Shown here: positions 1-5,961 of the stretch, piece by piece | Layout: the number at the start of each line of letters is the position of its first letter | Numbering within the stretch: position 1 is the first letter of the stretch | NCBI GenBank assembly: GCA_021767325.1 | Contig: JAASTM010000032.1 | Coordinates: forward strand, 1 to 10,664 | Source of the DNA: Spirochaetales bacterium | GTDB taxonomy: Bacteria; Spirochaetota; Spirochaetia; DSM-16054; Sediminispirochaetaceae | Direction of reading: 5' to 3' | DNA: 10,664 nt | The notes under the pieces: generated by a model | What the model was told of the DNA's origin: nothing | The model's input: only the letters and a program-made list of their open reading frames with translations | Databases searched by the model: none | Made by a program: the position numbers and the translations under genes

Positions 1-26
1 AAGCCCGCTCTGCTTTTTCCGCTCAT
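1..26 (-). CDS. Start of a gene cut by the left window edge (unidentified)
   Basis: An ATG on the minus strand at 26-24 is preceded by a good ribosome binding site (GGAGGA, complement of 31-36) with a 4-nt spacer. The visible codons read MSGKSRAG with no stop before the window edge. It lies 38 nt downstream of the TPM-domain gene on the same strand, so it is probably the next gene of that operon. Too little is visible to name it. In many genomes TPM-domain genes sit beside lemA or a second TPM-domain gene, so those are the first things to test, but that is context only. Confidence 0.5.
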
Positions 27-64
27 GTATTCCTCCGAATATGTATTCTACCTAATGCTATCCT

Positions 65-862
65 CTAGAAGCCGCGGCTGGCACCGCCGCCGCCGAATCC
101 ACCTCCGCCAAAACCGCCGAAGCTGCCGCCGCCGCCAAAGCTGCTGCCGCCGAATCCGGACGAACCGAAACCGCCGCGGTAGTGGCGACCGCCGGTGATG
201 CCGCTCAAAAAGAACAGCGGCCAGAACATTCTGCCTCCGCCGAAGAAAAAGATCAGAATGAAGAAAATCAAACCGGCCGGGATTCCGCCGTCATCACTGC
301 CGCGTCTGCTCTGCGACCGGCTCGGTGTCGGGGGTGCATCCAGGGTTCCCAGCTCTACATTATACTCGTCGGCGATCTCGCGGGCAACTTCGATTGTGCC
401 GGCCAGAAATCCGGTTCCGAAATCTCCCTGCTGCAGGTACGGAAGTACCTGTTCATCGAGAATTTCTCCGGCCCGGCCGTCGGGAATCGCACCCTCCAGC
501 CCGTAGCCCACTTCAATCCGAACCTGCCGCTCTTCCATGGACATTACGAAGATGATCCCGTTGTCCTGGTCCGCTTGGCCGACCTTCCACTTCTCCGCCA
601 GCTCGATAGAGTATTCGTTGATATCGGCATACGGTTCGACACTCTCCACGGTAACCACTGCGATTTCAGCACCGGTGGCTTCCTTGACTTTACTGGCAGC
701 CGCTTCGATTTTCCGGGCTGATTCGGAGTCGATCACATTGGCAAAATCGTTCACATAGCCGCGGTAGTCCGGAAGCGATTGTGCGGCGAGTTGTCCCGAG
801 CCGATCAGCAGCAGCAGGAGTACCGGAAGCAGTTTTCTGAATAATAAGCGTCGACGCTGCAT
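65..862 (-). CDS. TPM-domain (YgcG-type) exported membrane-anchored protein
   Basis: The 265-residue product has the layout of the TPM/YgcG family. Residues 1-28 are a signal peptide (RRR, then a Leu-rich core, then a QLAAQ cleavage region). Residues 30-165 are the TPM domain, including PDYRGYVNDFANVID, the QDNGIIFVMS strand and the GYGLEGAIPDG segment. A Ser/Arg/Asp-rich linker follows, then a hydrophobic stretch at about 194-221 and a Gly/Phe/Ser-rich tail (225-265) ending ASRGF. The domain should face outside the cytoplasm, tethered by the C-terminal membrane segment. TPM domains have been tied to photosystem II repair in plants and to phosphatase activity; the bacterial role is poorly defined. 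An ATG at 862 and a GTG at 865 are both possible starts. I prefer the ATG because AGAGGA lies 5 nt upstream. It overlaps the stop of the preceding gene by one base (TGATG), so translation is probably coupled. Confidence 0.88.
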   Translation of the reverse strand: MQRRRLLFRKLLPVLLLLLIGSGQLAAQSLPDYRGYVNDFANVIDSESARKIEAAASKVKEATGAEIAVVTVESVEPYADINEYSIELAEKWKVGQADQDNGIIFVMSMEERQVRIEVGYGLEGAIPDGRAGEILDEQVLPYLQQGDFGTGFLAGTIEVAREIADEYNVELGTLDAPPTPSRSQSRRGSDDGGIPAGLIFFILIFFFGGGRMFWPLFFLSGITGGRHYRGGFGSSGFGGSSFGGGGSFGGFGGGGFGGGGASRGF

Positions 863-1602
863 CACGATCCTCTCTCCACATCCATGGCATCGACTTTCCG
901 CACGAGCTGAGTGAGAAACTGCAGTACCTGTACTGCTGTATCCGTGGCGTCGCCCTGCTTGTCGCCTTCCCGCAGTTTAATCAGCGGATACAGCCCGAAT
1001 GCGTCTATATCGAAAGTGGACCCGAGTGAATCGACCAGCTCGCGGGGGTTATCCGGAACCGTCGGCGCATCGGCCAGCCGCAGGAGCGCCCGAAAAAGAG
1101 CCGCCTGCGAACCGAACCAGTCGGTTAACACACCAGAAAGCAGTTTTGCCTTGCCCTGAGATGCAAACAGTGCCTGTCGCAGTGCATGTACACTGCCGCG
1201 CAGCCGCTCTTCGGCCTGATGCCGCAAATTCGTCGGGGCAATTTCTATATCCTTCACCGCATCATGGCCCCAAATCAGATGATGCGAGTGCTGTATATCG
1301 AGGTATTCCATCGGAAATACGTCCGCCGAGTTTTCGAACTCAGCGGTAGTGAGAAACTGCAGAGAAAGGCGATGCTTCTTGATTTGCTTTTTCCCTCTGT
1401 TTCCCAGCTGCATGATCTTCTCAGGATGGGTAGTACCGGTGAGCAGCAGCAGGTTGACATCGGAAACTCCCGGTACATAGGTGCCCTTAGCGGCCGATCC
1501 GTAGAGTATGACCGCCTTTAGATCGTCTTCGAAGAGCTCTCGAACTAGCGGTACGAAAGACTCTTTTAACTCGTTTACTATTGTTGAGATCTCGTTATTC
1601 AT
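862..1602 (-). CDS. Nucleotidyltransferase-fold protein with an altered active-site motif
   Basis: The 246-residue product begins with a minimal nucleotidyltransferase signature: the strand KAVILYGSAAKG places G35-S36, followed by SDVN with D48 and N50. Family enzymes normally have GS-x(~11)-D-x-D, using both Asp residues to bind metal. Here the second is Asn, so transferase activity is doubtful and a sensory or scaffolding role is possible. The C-terminal two thirds are predicted mainly helical (for example HQAEERLRGSVHALRQALF), as in two-domain KNTase-like proteins, and I recognise no further domain. The start is an ATG preceded by GGGGGG with a 5-nt AAATA spacer. It is the first gene of a minus-strand operon and its stop codon overlaps the start of the TPM-domain gene. 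A substrate cannot be assigned. Confidence 0.8.
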   Translation of the reverse strand: MNNEISTIVNELKESFVPLVRELFEDDLKAVILYGSAAKGTYVPGVSDVNLLLLTGTTHPEKIMQLGNRGKKQIKKHRLSLQFLTTAEFENSADVFPMEYLDIQHSHHLIWGHDAVKDIEIAPTNLRHQAEERLRGSVHALRQALFASQGKAKLLSGVLTDWFGSQAALFRALLRLADAPTVPDNPRELVDSLGSTFDIDAFGLYPLIKLREGDKQGDATDTAVQVLQFLTQLVRKVDAMDVERGS

Positions 1603-1626
1603 TATTTCCCCCCGTTATACAGCTAA

Positions 1627-1655
1627 AAAATACAACTTTCAGTCTAAAAAGACAA
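1627..1655 (-). promoter_or_regulatory. Possible sigma70-type promoter for the nucleotidyltransferase/TPM operon
   Basis: Read on the minus strand, TTGTCT (1655-1650) and TATTTT (1632-1627) are separated by exactly 17 nt. Each matches four of six consensus bases, and the pair lies 25 nt upstream of the ATG at 1602. A small GTCT-TTTT-AGAC inverted repeat (1642-1653) overlaps the -35 box. The 131-bp gap between this gene and the SDR gene (1603-1733) holds no convincing terminator, so read-through from the SDR gene is also possible. Confidence 0.35.
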
Positions 1656-1733
1656 TCTTTCTTCGAGAGCTTGCGTTAAAACGGGAAAAAACGTATTCCT
1701 TGCGGCTCTGCTCCAGTCACATTAGCCCCGGGA

Positions 1734-2465
1734 TCAGCGCATCTGTGTTCCGCCGTTTATATCAACCGTTTCGCCGGTAGTGAATTGATTCTCGATGAGA
1801 AACTCGATTGCATGGGCAATATCTTCGGCCCGGCCGTTCTTCTGCAGTGGGGTACCTTCCCGCCAGTTCTCCATCATCTCCGGGGTTGATACTTTTTCGT
1901 GGAAGGGAGTGTCGATTACCCCTGGAGCAACCGCATTTACTCTGATGTCGGGGGCCAGCTCTTTGGCCATACCGCGGGTAAAAGTATCTACTGCACCCTT
2001 TGCAGCCCCGTAAAGGGTGGCGCTTGGTGCTCCGTGACGTACTGCTACGGAGGACAGGTTTACTATCGAAGGGTTGGTCCCTTTTTCCAGTAGGGGAATC
2101 GACAGGGCCGATACCTTCATCAATGAAAATGTATTCAGTGCAAATACCCGCTCCATCAGTTCCCACTGCAGGTCCCGGCAGTACTGCCGTTCAATCAGTC
2201 CGCCGGCGTTGTTGATTAATACATCGAGATGGCCGGTATTTTTGCTGGTCTCCTTCAGCAGAGCTTCGCAGCCGGCTTCATTGCTCAGATCGGCCTGAAT
2301 CAGAAACACCTCGCCGCCTTTCTGTTCGATCTCATCAGCCACTTTTTTCGCCGCGTTTCGAGATGAGTTGTAGTGCAGGAAGATTTTGTTTCCCGCTGCC
2401 AGTTGTAAAGCTGCCGCTGCGCCAATGCCCGTGCTGCCACCTGTGATAAGAATTGTCTTTGCCAT
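1734..2465 (-). CDS. Classical short-chain dehydrogenase/reductase
   Basis: The 243-residue product has every classical SDR landmark: the dinucleotide-binding loop TGGSTGIG (8-15), D59-L60 after beta strand 3, NNAG (85-88), N111, and the catalytic Ser139-Tyr152-Lys156 (YGAAK). PG (181-182) follows the substrate loop, and the C-terminal TGETVDINGGTQMR closes the fold. The HYNSSRNAA segment after beta strand 2 lacks the terminal acidic residue of NAD-specific members and carries Arg36, suggesting NADP(H); this is inference. The fold covers FabG-like reductases and sugar or polyol dehydrogenases, and the substrate cannot be read off. The start is an ATG with AGGAGAG a few bases upstream. The gene diverges from the LarA-like gene and shares an operator-like palindrome with it, so the two are probably co-regulated. 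Confidence 0.92.
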   Translation of the reverse strand: MAKTILITGGSTGIGAAAALQLAAGNKIFLHYNSSRNAAKKVADEIEQKGGEVFLIQADLSNEAGCEALLKETSKNTGHLDVLINNAGGLIERQYCRDLQWELMERVFALNTFSLMKVSALSIPLLEKGTNPSIVNLSSVAVRHGAPSATLYGAAKGAVDTFTRGMAKELAPDIRVNAVAPGVIDTPFHEKVSTPEMMENWREGTPLQKNGRAEDIAHAIEFLIENQFTTGETVDINGGTQMR

Positions 2466-2487
2466 AGGGCTCTCCTTGATTTATAAT
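2459..2487 (+). promoter_or_regulatory. Strong sigma70-type promoter for the LarA-like/two-component operon
   Basis: TTGCCA (2459-2464, five of six consensus bases) and TATAAT (2482-2487, perfect consensus) are separated by 17 bp. Transcription would start near 2494, giving a leader of about 53 nt before the ATG at 2547. The -35 box overlaps the first codons of the divergent SDR gene, and the -10 box lies in the left arm of the 2481-2505 palindrome. Confidence 0.65.
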
Positions 2488-2505
2488 TCAATAATTGAAT
2501 TGTAA
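2481..2505. promoter_or_regulatory. 25-bp palindromic operator candidate in the divergent promoter region
   Basis: The arms TTATAATTCAAT (2481-2492) and ATTGAATTGTAA (2494-2505) are inverted repeats with 11 of 12 positions paired around a single central A. The AT-rich TCAAT/ATTGA symmetry and length suit a winged-helix dimer such as a MarR/OhrR-type regulator, but the regulator is not in the window. Each arm also contains a -10 hexamer, one per strand, so a bound protein would block both divergent promoters at once. Confidence 0.6.
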
Positions 2506-2527
2506 TATATCAGTTGTGGCAATACAA
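2499..2527 (-). promoter_or_regulatory. Probable sigma70-type promoter for the SDR gene at 1734-2465
   Basis: On the minus strand TTGTAT (2527-2522, three of six) and TACAAT (2504-2499, five of six) are 17 nt apart. An overlapping alternative is the extended -10 element TGATATATT at 2512-2504. Either would start transcription shortly upstream of the SDR gene's AGGAGAG site. The -10 box falls in the right arm of the shared palindrome. Confidence 0.45.
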
Positions 2528-2546
2528 GCCGAAATTGGGGGCATGA

Positions 2547-3866
2547 ATGCAGCAAAGACTACGTGATTCACAATGGGACCGAACCGGAATGACAACGCAA
2601 ATTCTGCAGCCGGTACAGATTCCCCGCATGGCAGTGATAGATCAGCAGCTGGAAACCAGTAGGATCGAGAATATTGAGCAGCACATCCGCAGTGAATTCA
2701 AAAAACCAGGAATTGCCGAAACTATCCGACCCGGCATGCAGGTCGCCATAACCGTGGGCAGCCGGGGAATTGGGGCGATTGCGGAGATTATAAGGTCGGT
2801 AGTGCAGGCGGTGAAGGCCGGCGGCGGGCGGCCTTTCATCGTACCGGCTATGGGCAGTCATGGCGGGGCGACAGCAGATGGTCAGCGGGAACTGATTGAG
2901 AGCTTAGGGGTCCGTGAGGAGACCGTCGGTGCCCCGATCAAGGCCGCTATGGACACGGTGGTAGTCGGAGAAACGGACGGCCATCGTGAGGTTCATGTTG
3001 ATGCCTATGCAGCGGCGGCTGATGGCATTATTGTCGTCGGTAAGGTACAGCTTCATCCCTCATTCCGGGGAGACTATGAGAGCGGTTTGATGAAGATGAT
3101 GGCTATCGGCCTGGGGAAGCAGCGGGGAGCCCAGATATGCCATGCCGAGGGCTTCGGTAGAATGGCGGAGTTTGTGCCGGCCTTCGGGAGAGTGGTGCTG
3201 GAAAAGTCTCCGGTTCTGTTCGGAATGGCGATAGTCGAAAACGGTCTCCACGAGCCCTATCTCATTGAGGCGGTTCCATCGGGGCGGATTGCAGCCCGTG
3301 AACCGGAGCTGTTGAAGCTGTCTACGGAGCTGATGGCGCGCATTCCCTTCGACCGAATCGATGTACTGATTGTGGATCGAATCGGAAAGAATATCAGCGG
3401 AGACGGGATGGACCCGAACGTGACCGGCAGCTGTGCTACCCCCTACGGCGGCGGCGGCCCGGATGTAAACCGTTACGTAGTACTGGATCTTACCGATGAG
3501 AGTCACGGCAACGGGCTCGGAATAGGTATGTCCGATTTCAGCACGAAGCGGGTTTTTGATAAGCTCGACTTCGATACGATGTATCCAAACTCCCTGACCT
3601 CTACGGTTCCCGGTCCGTCGCGGCTGCCGATGATCATGAAAGACGACCGCAGTGCGATAAAGGCGGCTATTCACACCGCCAATGTTCCGGAGATCAAGAA
3701 TGTGCGGATGGTCAGGATCGCCGACTCGGCCCATCTCTCGCGACTGATGGTTTCGGAAGCACTGCTGCCGGAGGTTCGACGACAGAGCGGCCTGAACCTC
3801 GTGGAGCAGCCGCAGGCGCTCGAGTTCGATGAAAACGGTGTACTTATCGGCTTAGGCGAATTATAA
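2547..3866 (+). CDS. LarA-like (lactate racemase-domain, DUF2088) protein
   Basis: The 439-residue product belongs to the family of nickel-dependent lactate racemase LarA and its homologues, which racemise or epimerise 2-hydroxy acids using a nickel pincer nucleotide. Visible landmarks are GSHGGAT (103-109, with His105 in the position of a LarA catalytic His) and GKVQLHPSFRGDYESGLMKMMAIGLGK, where His170 and Lys183 are candidates for LarA's second His and cofactor-linked Lys. The His-to-Lys spacing is 13 rather than LarA's 10, so this is a divergent homologue and its substrate may not be lactate. The start is an ATG with GGGGG 5 nt upstream. In-frame ATGs at residues 15 and 28 are alternatives, since family similarity seems to begin near IPRMAVID. 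No larB, larC or larE is present here. It heads the operon with the two-component genes, which follow after 11 nt. Confidence 0.82.
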   Translation: MQQRLRDSQWDRTGMTTQILQPVQIPRMAVIDQQLETSRIENIEQHIRSEFKKPGIAETIRPGMQVAITVGSRGIGAIAEIIRSVVQAVKAGGGRPFIVPAMGSHGGATADGQRELIESLGVREETVGAPIKAAMDTVVVGETDGHREVHVDAYAAAADGIIVVGKVQLHPSFRGDYESGLMKMMAIGLGKQRGAQICHAEGFGRMAEFVPAFGRVVLEKSPVLFGMAIVENGLHEPYLIEAVPSGRIAAREPELLKLSTELMARIPFDRIDVLIVDRIGKNISGDGMDPNVTGSCATPYGGGGPDVNRYVVLDLTDESHGNGLGIGMSDFSTKRVFDKLDFDTMYPNSLTSTVPGPSRLPMIMKDDRSAIKAAIHTANVPEIKNVRMVRIADSAHLSRLMVSEALLPEVRRQSGLNLVEQPQALEFDENGVLIGLGEL

Positions 3867-3877
3867 TACAGGCGAAA

Positions 3878-5101
3878 ATGGATACTCTCCCGAAACAGCG
3901 TAGTACAGTTGATCAGATGACAAAATATATCGGGGCTTTACTGCATCCCTTAGCTCTATTGTTATTCATTGCCGATTTCGAGCAGTTTCAGCTGCCTGAA
4001 AGGTGGCGCGCACAGTTTACCCTCCTGCTGCTGTTTTCCTTTCTGTTAACTGTACTGCTGCAAATGACACGGGCCTTTTACAAGGCTCAGATCATCCTGA
4101 CTCTTCGCTATATGGCCTTGCTGGTATTGGGCTTTCCGTTGGGAGAAAATCTTTTCATCGAAAGTATCCTGCTGGCAGCTCTGATTTTTGATCTGTATTT
4201 TTGGTTCAGTCCCGCGCTTAGTGCAGTAATCAGTGCAGCACTGGTCGTGATTAGTCTGTTGCTTCAACAAAGCATCTTTGTATGGAACTATCTGCAGCTG
4301 CAACCGGATTGGGGAAGCTTATCCGGTTTTTTATTTTTGCACCTGGTAATAATCCTTGTATTGTATCTCTTTAATTCCTTCAGACTTCGTGCCCGTACCA
4401 ACCGGATGTTGATAGACAATTATGAGGATACGGTGAGTAATCTGATGGAGGCAAACCTCAAACTCCAGGATAATATTATGAAAGAGATTGGTGACACCCT
4501 GAATGCCGAAAGAAAGCGCATTGCCAGGGAGCTGCATGATATAATAGGACATTCGATGGTGAATATTATGATGCTCAGCGAATCACTGCGGGATAAAATG
4601 AGTGCCGAACCAGAATTGGCAGTAGAGATGACCAAAACTGTCAACAGGGAGGCTCAAAAGGTGATGCATGACACTGAGAAGACCCTCCGATATCTAAAAG
4701 ACAGGGAAAGCGAACGCAAGTACGATATTGCGGCGGTGAAGCGGTTAGTAAATGTCTTTGAGAAAGCAACCGGAGTGCAGGTGGAGCTCGAGTTGCGAAA
4801 TGCTCCGAATTCATTCGGACGGAAAATAAACCGTGTTGTCTATCGGAGTATTCAGGAATGCATGACCAATGCGTTTCGCCATGGCAAAGCCAGTCTGATA
4901 AAGATAATGTTTTGGAGCGATGCGGATGAAGTTGAAATCATTATCCGAGATAATGGAACCGGCACGAAGGATATTGAAGAGGGAATCGGCTTGTGGGGTA
5001 TTCGGGAAAGGCTGGCTGCTATCGATGGAAAACTCGAGGTGCAGAGCTCCCGGAACGGGTTTATCGTCATTGTCAGGTTTCCGTGGGGAAGGAGTTCGTA
5101 A
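3878..5101 (+). CDS. Membrane sensor histidine kinase, HisKA_3 (NarX/DesK/LiaS) type
   Basis: The 407-residue product has an N-terminal membrane module of about six hydrophobic segments (near 17-34, 46-62, 74-88, 92-109, 113-131 and 149-168) with very short loops, so no large extracellular sensor domain is visible. A coiled linker (about 176-210) leads to the dimerisation/phosphoacceptor helix ERKRIARELHDIIGHS with His220. The ATPase domain shows the N box (QECMTNAFRHG, N331), DNGTG (358-362) and GIGLWGIRERL (369-379). Kinases of this type autophosphorylate on His and pass the phosphate to NarL-family regulators; the partner is encoded immediately downstream. The sensed signal is unknown, and DesK-like kinases with similar membrane modules sense membrane state. 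The Shine-Dalgarno site (AGGCG) is weak, consistent with coupling to the LarA-like gene 11 nt upstream. The stop overlaps the regulator's ATG (TAATG). Confidence 0.92.
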   Translation: MDTLPKQRSTVDQMTKYIGALLHPLALLLFIADFEQFQLPERWRAQFTLLLLFSFLLTVLLQMTRAFYKAQIILTLRYMALLVLGFPLGENLFIESILLAALIFDLYFWFSPALSAVISAALVVISLLLQQSIFVWNYLQLQPDWGSLSGFLFLHLVIILVLYLFNSFRLRARTNRMLIDNYEDTVSNLMEANLKLQDNIMKEIGDTLNAERKRIARELHDIIGHSMVNIMMLSESLRDKMSAEPELAVEMTKTVNREAQKVMHDTEKTLRYLKDRESERKYDIAAVKRLVNVFEKATGVQVELELRNAPNSFGRKINRVVYRSIQECMTNAFRHGKASLIKIMFWSDADEVEIIIRDNGTGTKDIEEGIGLWGIRERLAAIDGKLEVQSSRNGFIVIVRFPWGRSS

Positions 5102-5757
5102 TGGCACCTATATCGATGGTAGTGGCTGATGACCAGGTTCTGTTCGTCGATTTGCTGCAGAGTATAATTGATAGTCGAGCTGAGGATTTTAAGATTGTCG
5201 GCGTAGCTCATGACGGGAATGAGGCCCGCAGCAAGGTGTTAGCGCTCAAACCGGATGTAGCCCTGCTCGATATAAAGATGCCTGGCATTAACGGTGTCGA
5301 TTTGACGAAAGAAATTACTGCGAAATTGCCTGATACCAAAGTGATCATTCTGACGACGTTTGCGGATGACGACTATGTGGATACGGCCATTGAAAACGGC
5401 GCCTGCGGCTATCTTCTGAAGAACATGCCGGTCGACGGCCTGATTGCCTCTATAAGGTCTATCTATCGGGGCGGGTTCATTGTTTCTGAGAAAATTGCCA
5501 GAAAGGCCCTGCGCAAGTCGAGCGGCGGTTCCGGTCACACCCCGGACCAGAAAGCCCCGCTGACCCAACGGCAAGAGCAGCTGGCCGACCGGCTTTCACG
5601 GCGAGAGCGAGAAGTCTATAAGCTCATGGTCAACGGCTACAGCAACGAGGAGATTTCCGAAATGCTCTATATTGCCGCTCAAACGGTGAAAAATCACATC
5701 CGCTCGATATATAAGAAAATTGGTGTTCATAATCGCTCTGATATCTATAATCTTTAA
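5101..5757 (+). CDS. Response regulator, NarL/FixJ type with LuxR helix-turn-helix
   Basis: The 218-residue product has a receiver domain with the acidic pair D10-D11, phosphoacceptor D57 (LLDIKMPGING), T85 and K107. A Gln/Ser-rich linker (about 138-162) follows, then a C-terminal LuxR-type DNA-binding domain (about 163-215). That domain reads LSRREREVYKLMVNGYSNEEISEMLYIAAQTVKNHIRSIYKKIGVHNR, given here as a landmark split over residues 165-212. The reading frame is open further upstream, but the true start is the ATG at 5101: it follows GGAAGGAG at good spacing and overlaps the kinase stop by one base. Phosphorylated by the cognate kinase, it should dimerise and bind DNA. The closest candidate target is the GTAC array immediately downstream, in front of the ABC importer operon. 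Confidence 0.93.
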   Translation: MAPISMVVADDQVLFVDLLQSIIDSRAEDFKIVGVAHDGNEARSKVLALKPDVALLDIKMPGINGVDLTKEITAKLPDTKVIILTTFADDDYVDTAIENGACGYLLKNMPVDGLIASIRSIYRGGFIVSEKIARKALRKSSGGSGHTPDQKAPLTQRQEQLADRLSRREREVYKLMVNGYSNEEISEMLYIAAQTVKNHIRSIYKKIGVHNRSDIYNL

Positions 5758-5759
5758 TG

Positions 5760-5812
5760 GTACTCCCGCCTTTTTAGTACTTTAATTGGTACAAAAAGAG
5801 TACTTTTGGTAC
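5760..5812 (+). promoter_or_regulatory. Array of five GTAC motifs, candidate response-regulator binding sites
   Basis: GTAC occurs at 5760, 5777, 5789, 5800 and 5809, five times in 53 bp, mostly as GGTAC or AGTACTTT. Two direct copies of a composite are visible: AGTACTTTAATTGGTAC (5776-5792) and AGTACTTTTGGTAC (5799-5812), differing by a 3-bp deletion. The array starts three bases after the response-regulator stop and ends one base before a candidate -35 box, the usual place for activator sites. NarL-family proteins bind short, repeated TAC-containing heptamers, which fits loosely. The assignment to this regulator is inference. Confidence 0.5.
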
Positions 5813-5813
5813 C
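5788..5813 (+). terminator. Hairpin overlapping the GTAC array; weak terminator or DNA dyad
   Basis: GGTAC (5788-5792) pairs with GTACC (5809-5813), and AAAAG (5794-5798) pairs with CTTTT (5803-5807), around one A-G mismatch and an AGTA loop. It could end transcription of the two-component operon, but only three T residues follow and the stem is AT-rich. A protein-binding dyad is at least as likely. Confidence 0.3.
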
Positions 5814-5842
5814 TTTACCGCACAGACAACCACTTCTACAAT
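5814..5842 (+). promoter_or_regulatory. Candidate promoter of the ABC importer operon
   Basis: TTTACC (5814-5819, four of six) and TACAAT (5837-5842, five of six) are separated by 17 bp, with a predicted start near 5849. The poor -35 box abutting the GTAC array is what an activator-dependent promoter would look like. It implies a leader of about 113 nt containing a purine-rich tract (5880-5910). No clear second promoter was found nearer the gene, although TATAAA occurs at 5913 and 5939 without a matching -35 box. Confidence 0.45.
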
Positions 5843-5961
5843 TTACCAACCTACTTTGAAAATGAACGAATAACAAAACCAAAAGAAAGGGGGGAGCTGA
5901 GGAAAAGAGAACTATAAAAGTTTTAATTTAGCTTTTAGTATAAACTACAAAGGAGGTTTAC

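Noticed and set aside
65..200. GCC/CCG-rich repeat-like stretch, considered as a tandem repeat locus
   Set aside because: It encodes the Gly-rich tail normal for TPM/YgcG-type proteins; the repetition follows from Gly codons, and no perfect tandem unit is seen.
1642..1653. Small inverted repeat GTCT-AAAA-AGAC as a terminator of the SDR gene
   Set aside because: A 4-bp AT-flanked stem without a following T tract is too weak to terminate transcription.
3060..3734. Minus-strand open frame of 224 codons
   Set aside because: It is antisense to the LarA-like gene, its translation has no domain character, and it is explained by the codon pattern of the real gene.
3839..3867. TATAAT at 3862 just before the kinase gene, considered as an internal promoter
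   Set aside because: No acceptable -35 box lies 16-18 bp upstream, and the start would fall only a few bases before the kinase ATG. The hexamer mostly comes from the end of the LarA-like gene.
4993..5100. Upstream extension of the response-regulator frame
   Set aside because: The extra 36 residues overlap the kinase ATPase domain, lack similarity to receiver domains and have no start signal. The ATG at 5101 has a strong GGAAGGAG site.
5862..5873. Three-codon open frame (ATG AAC GAA TAA) in the importer leader, considered as an attenuation uORF
   Set aside because: It has no ribosome binding site and no regulatory codon content, and no paired alternative hairpins were found around it.
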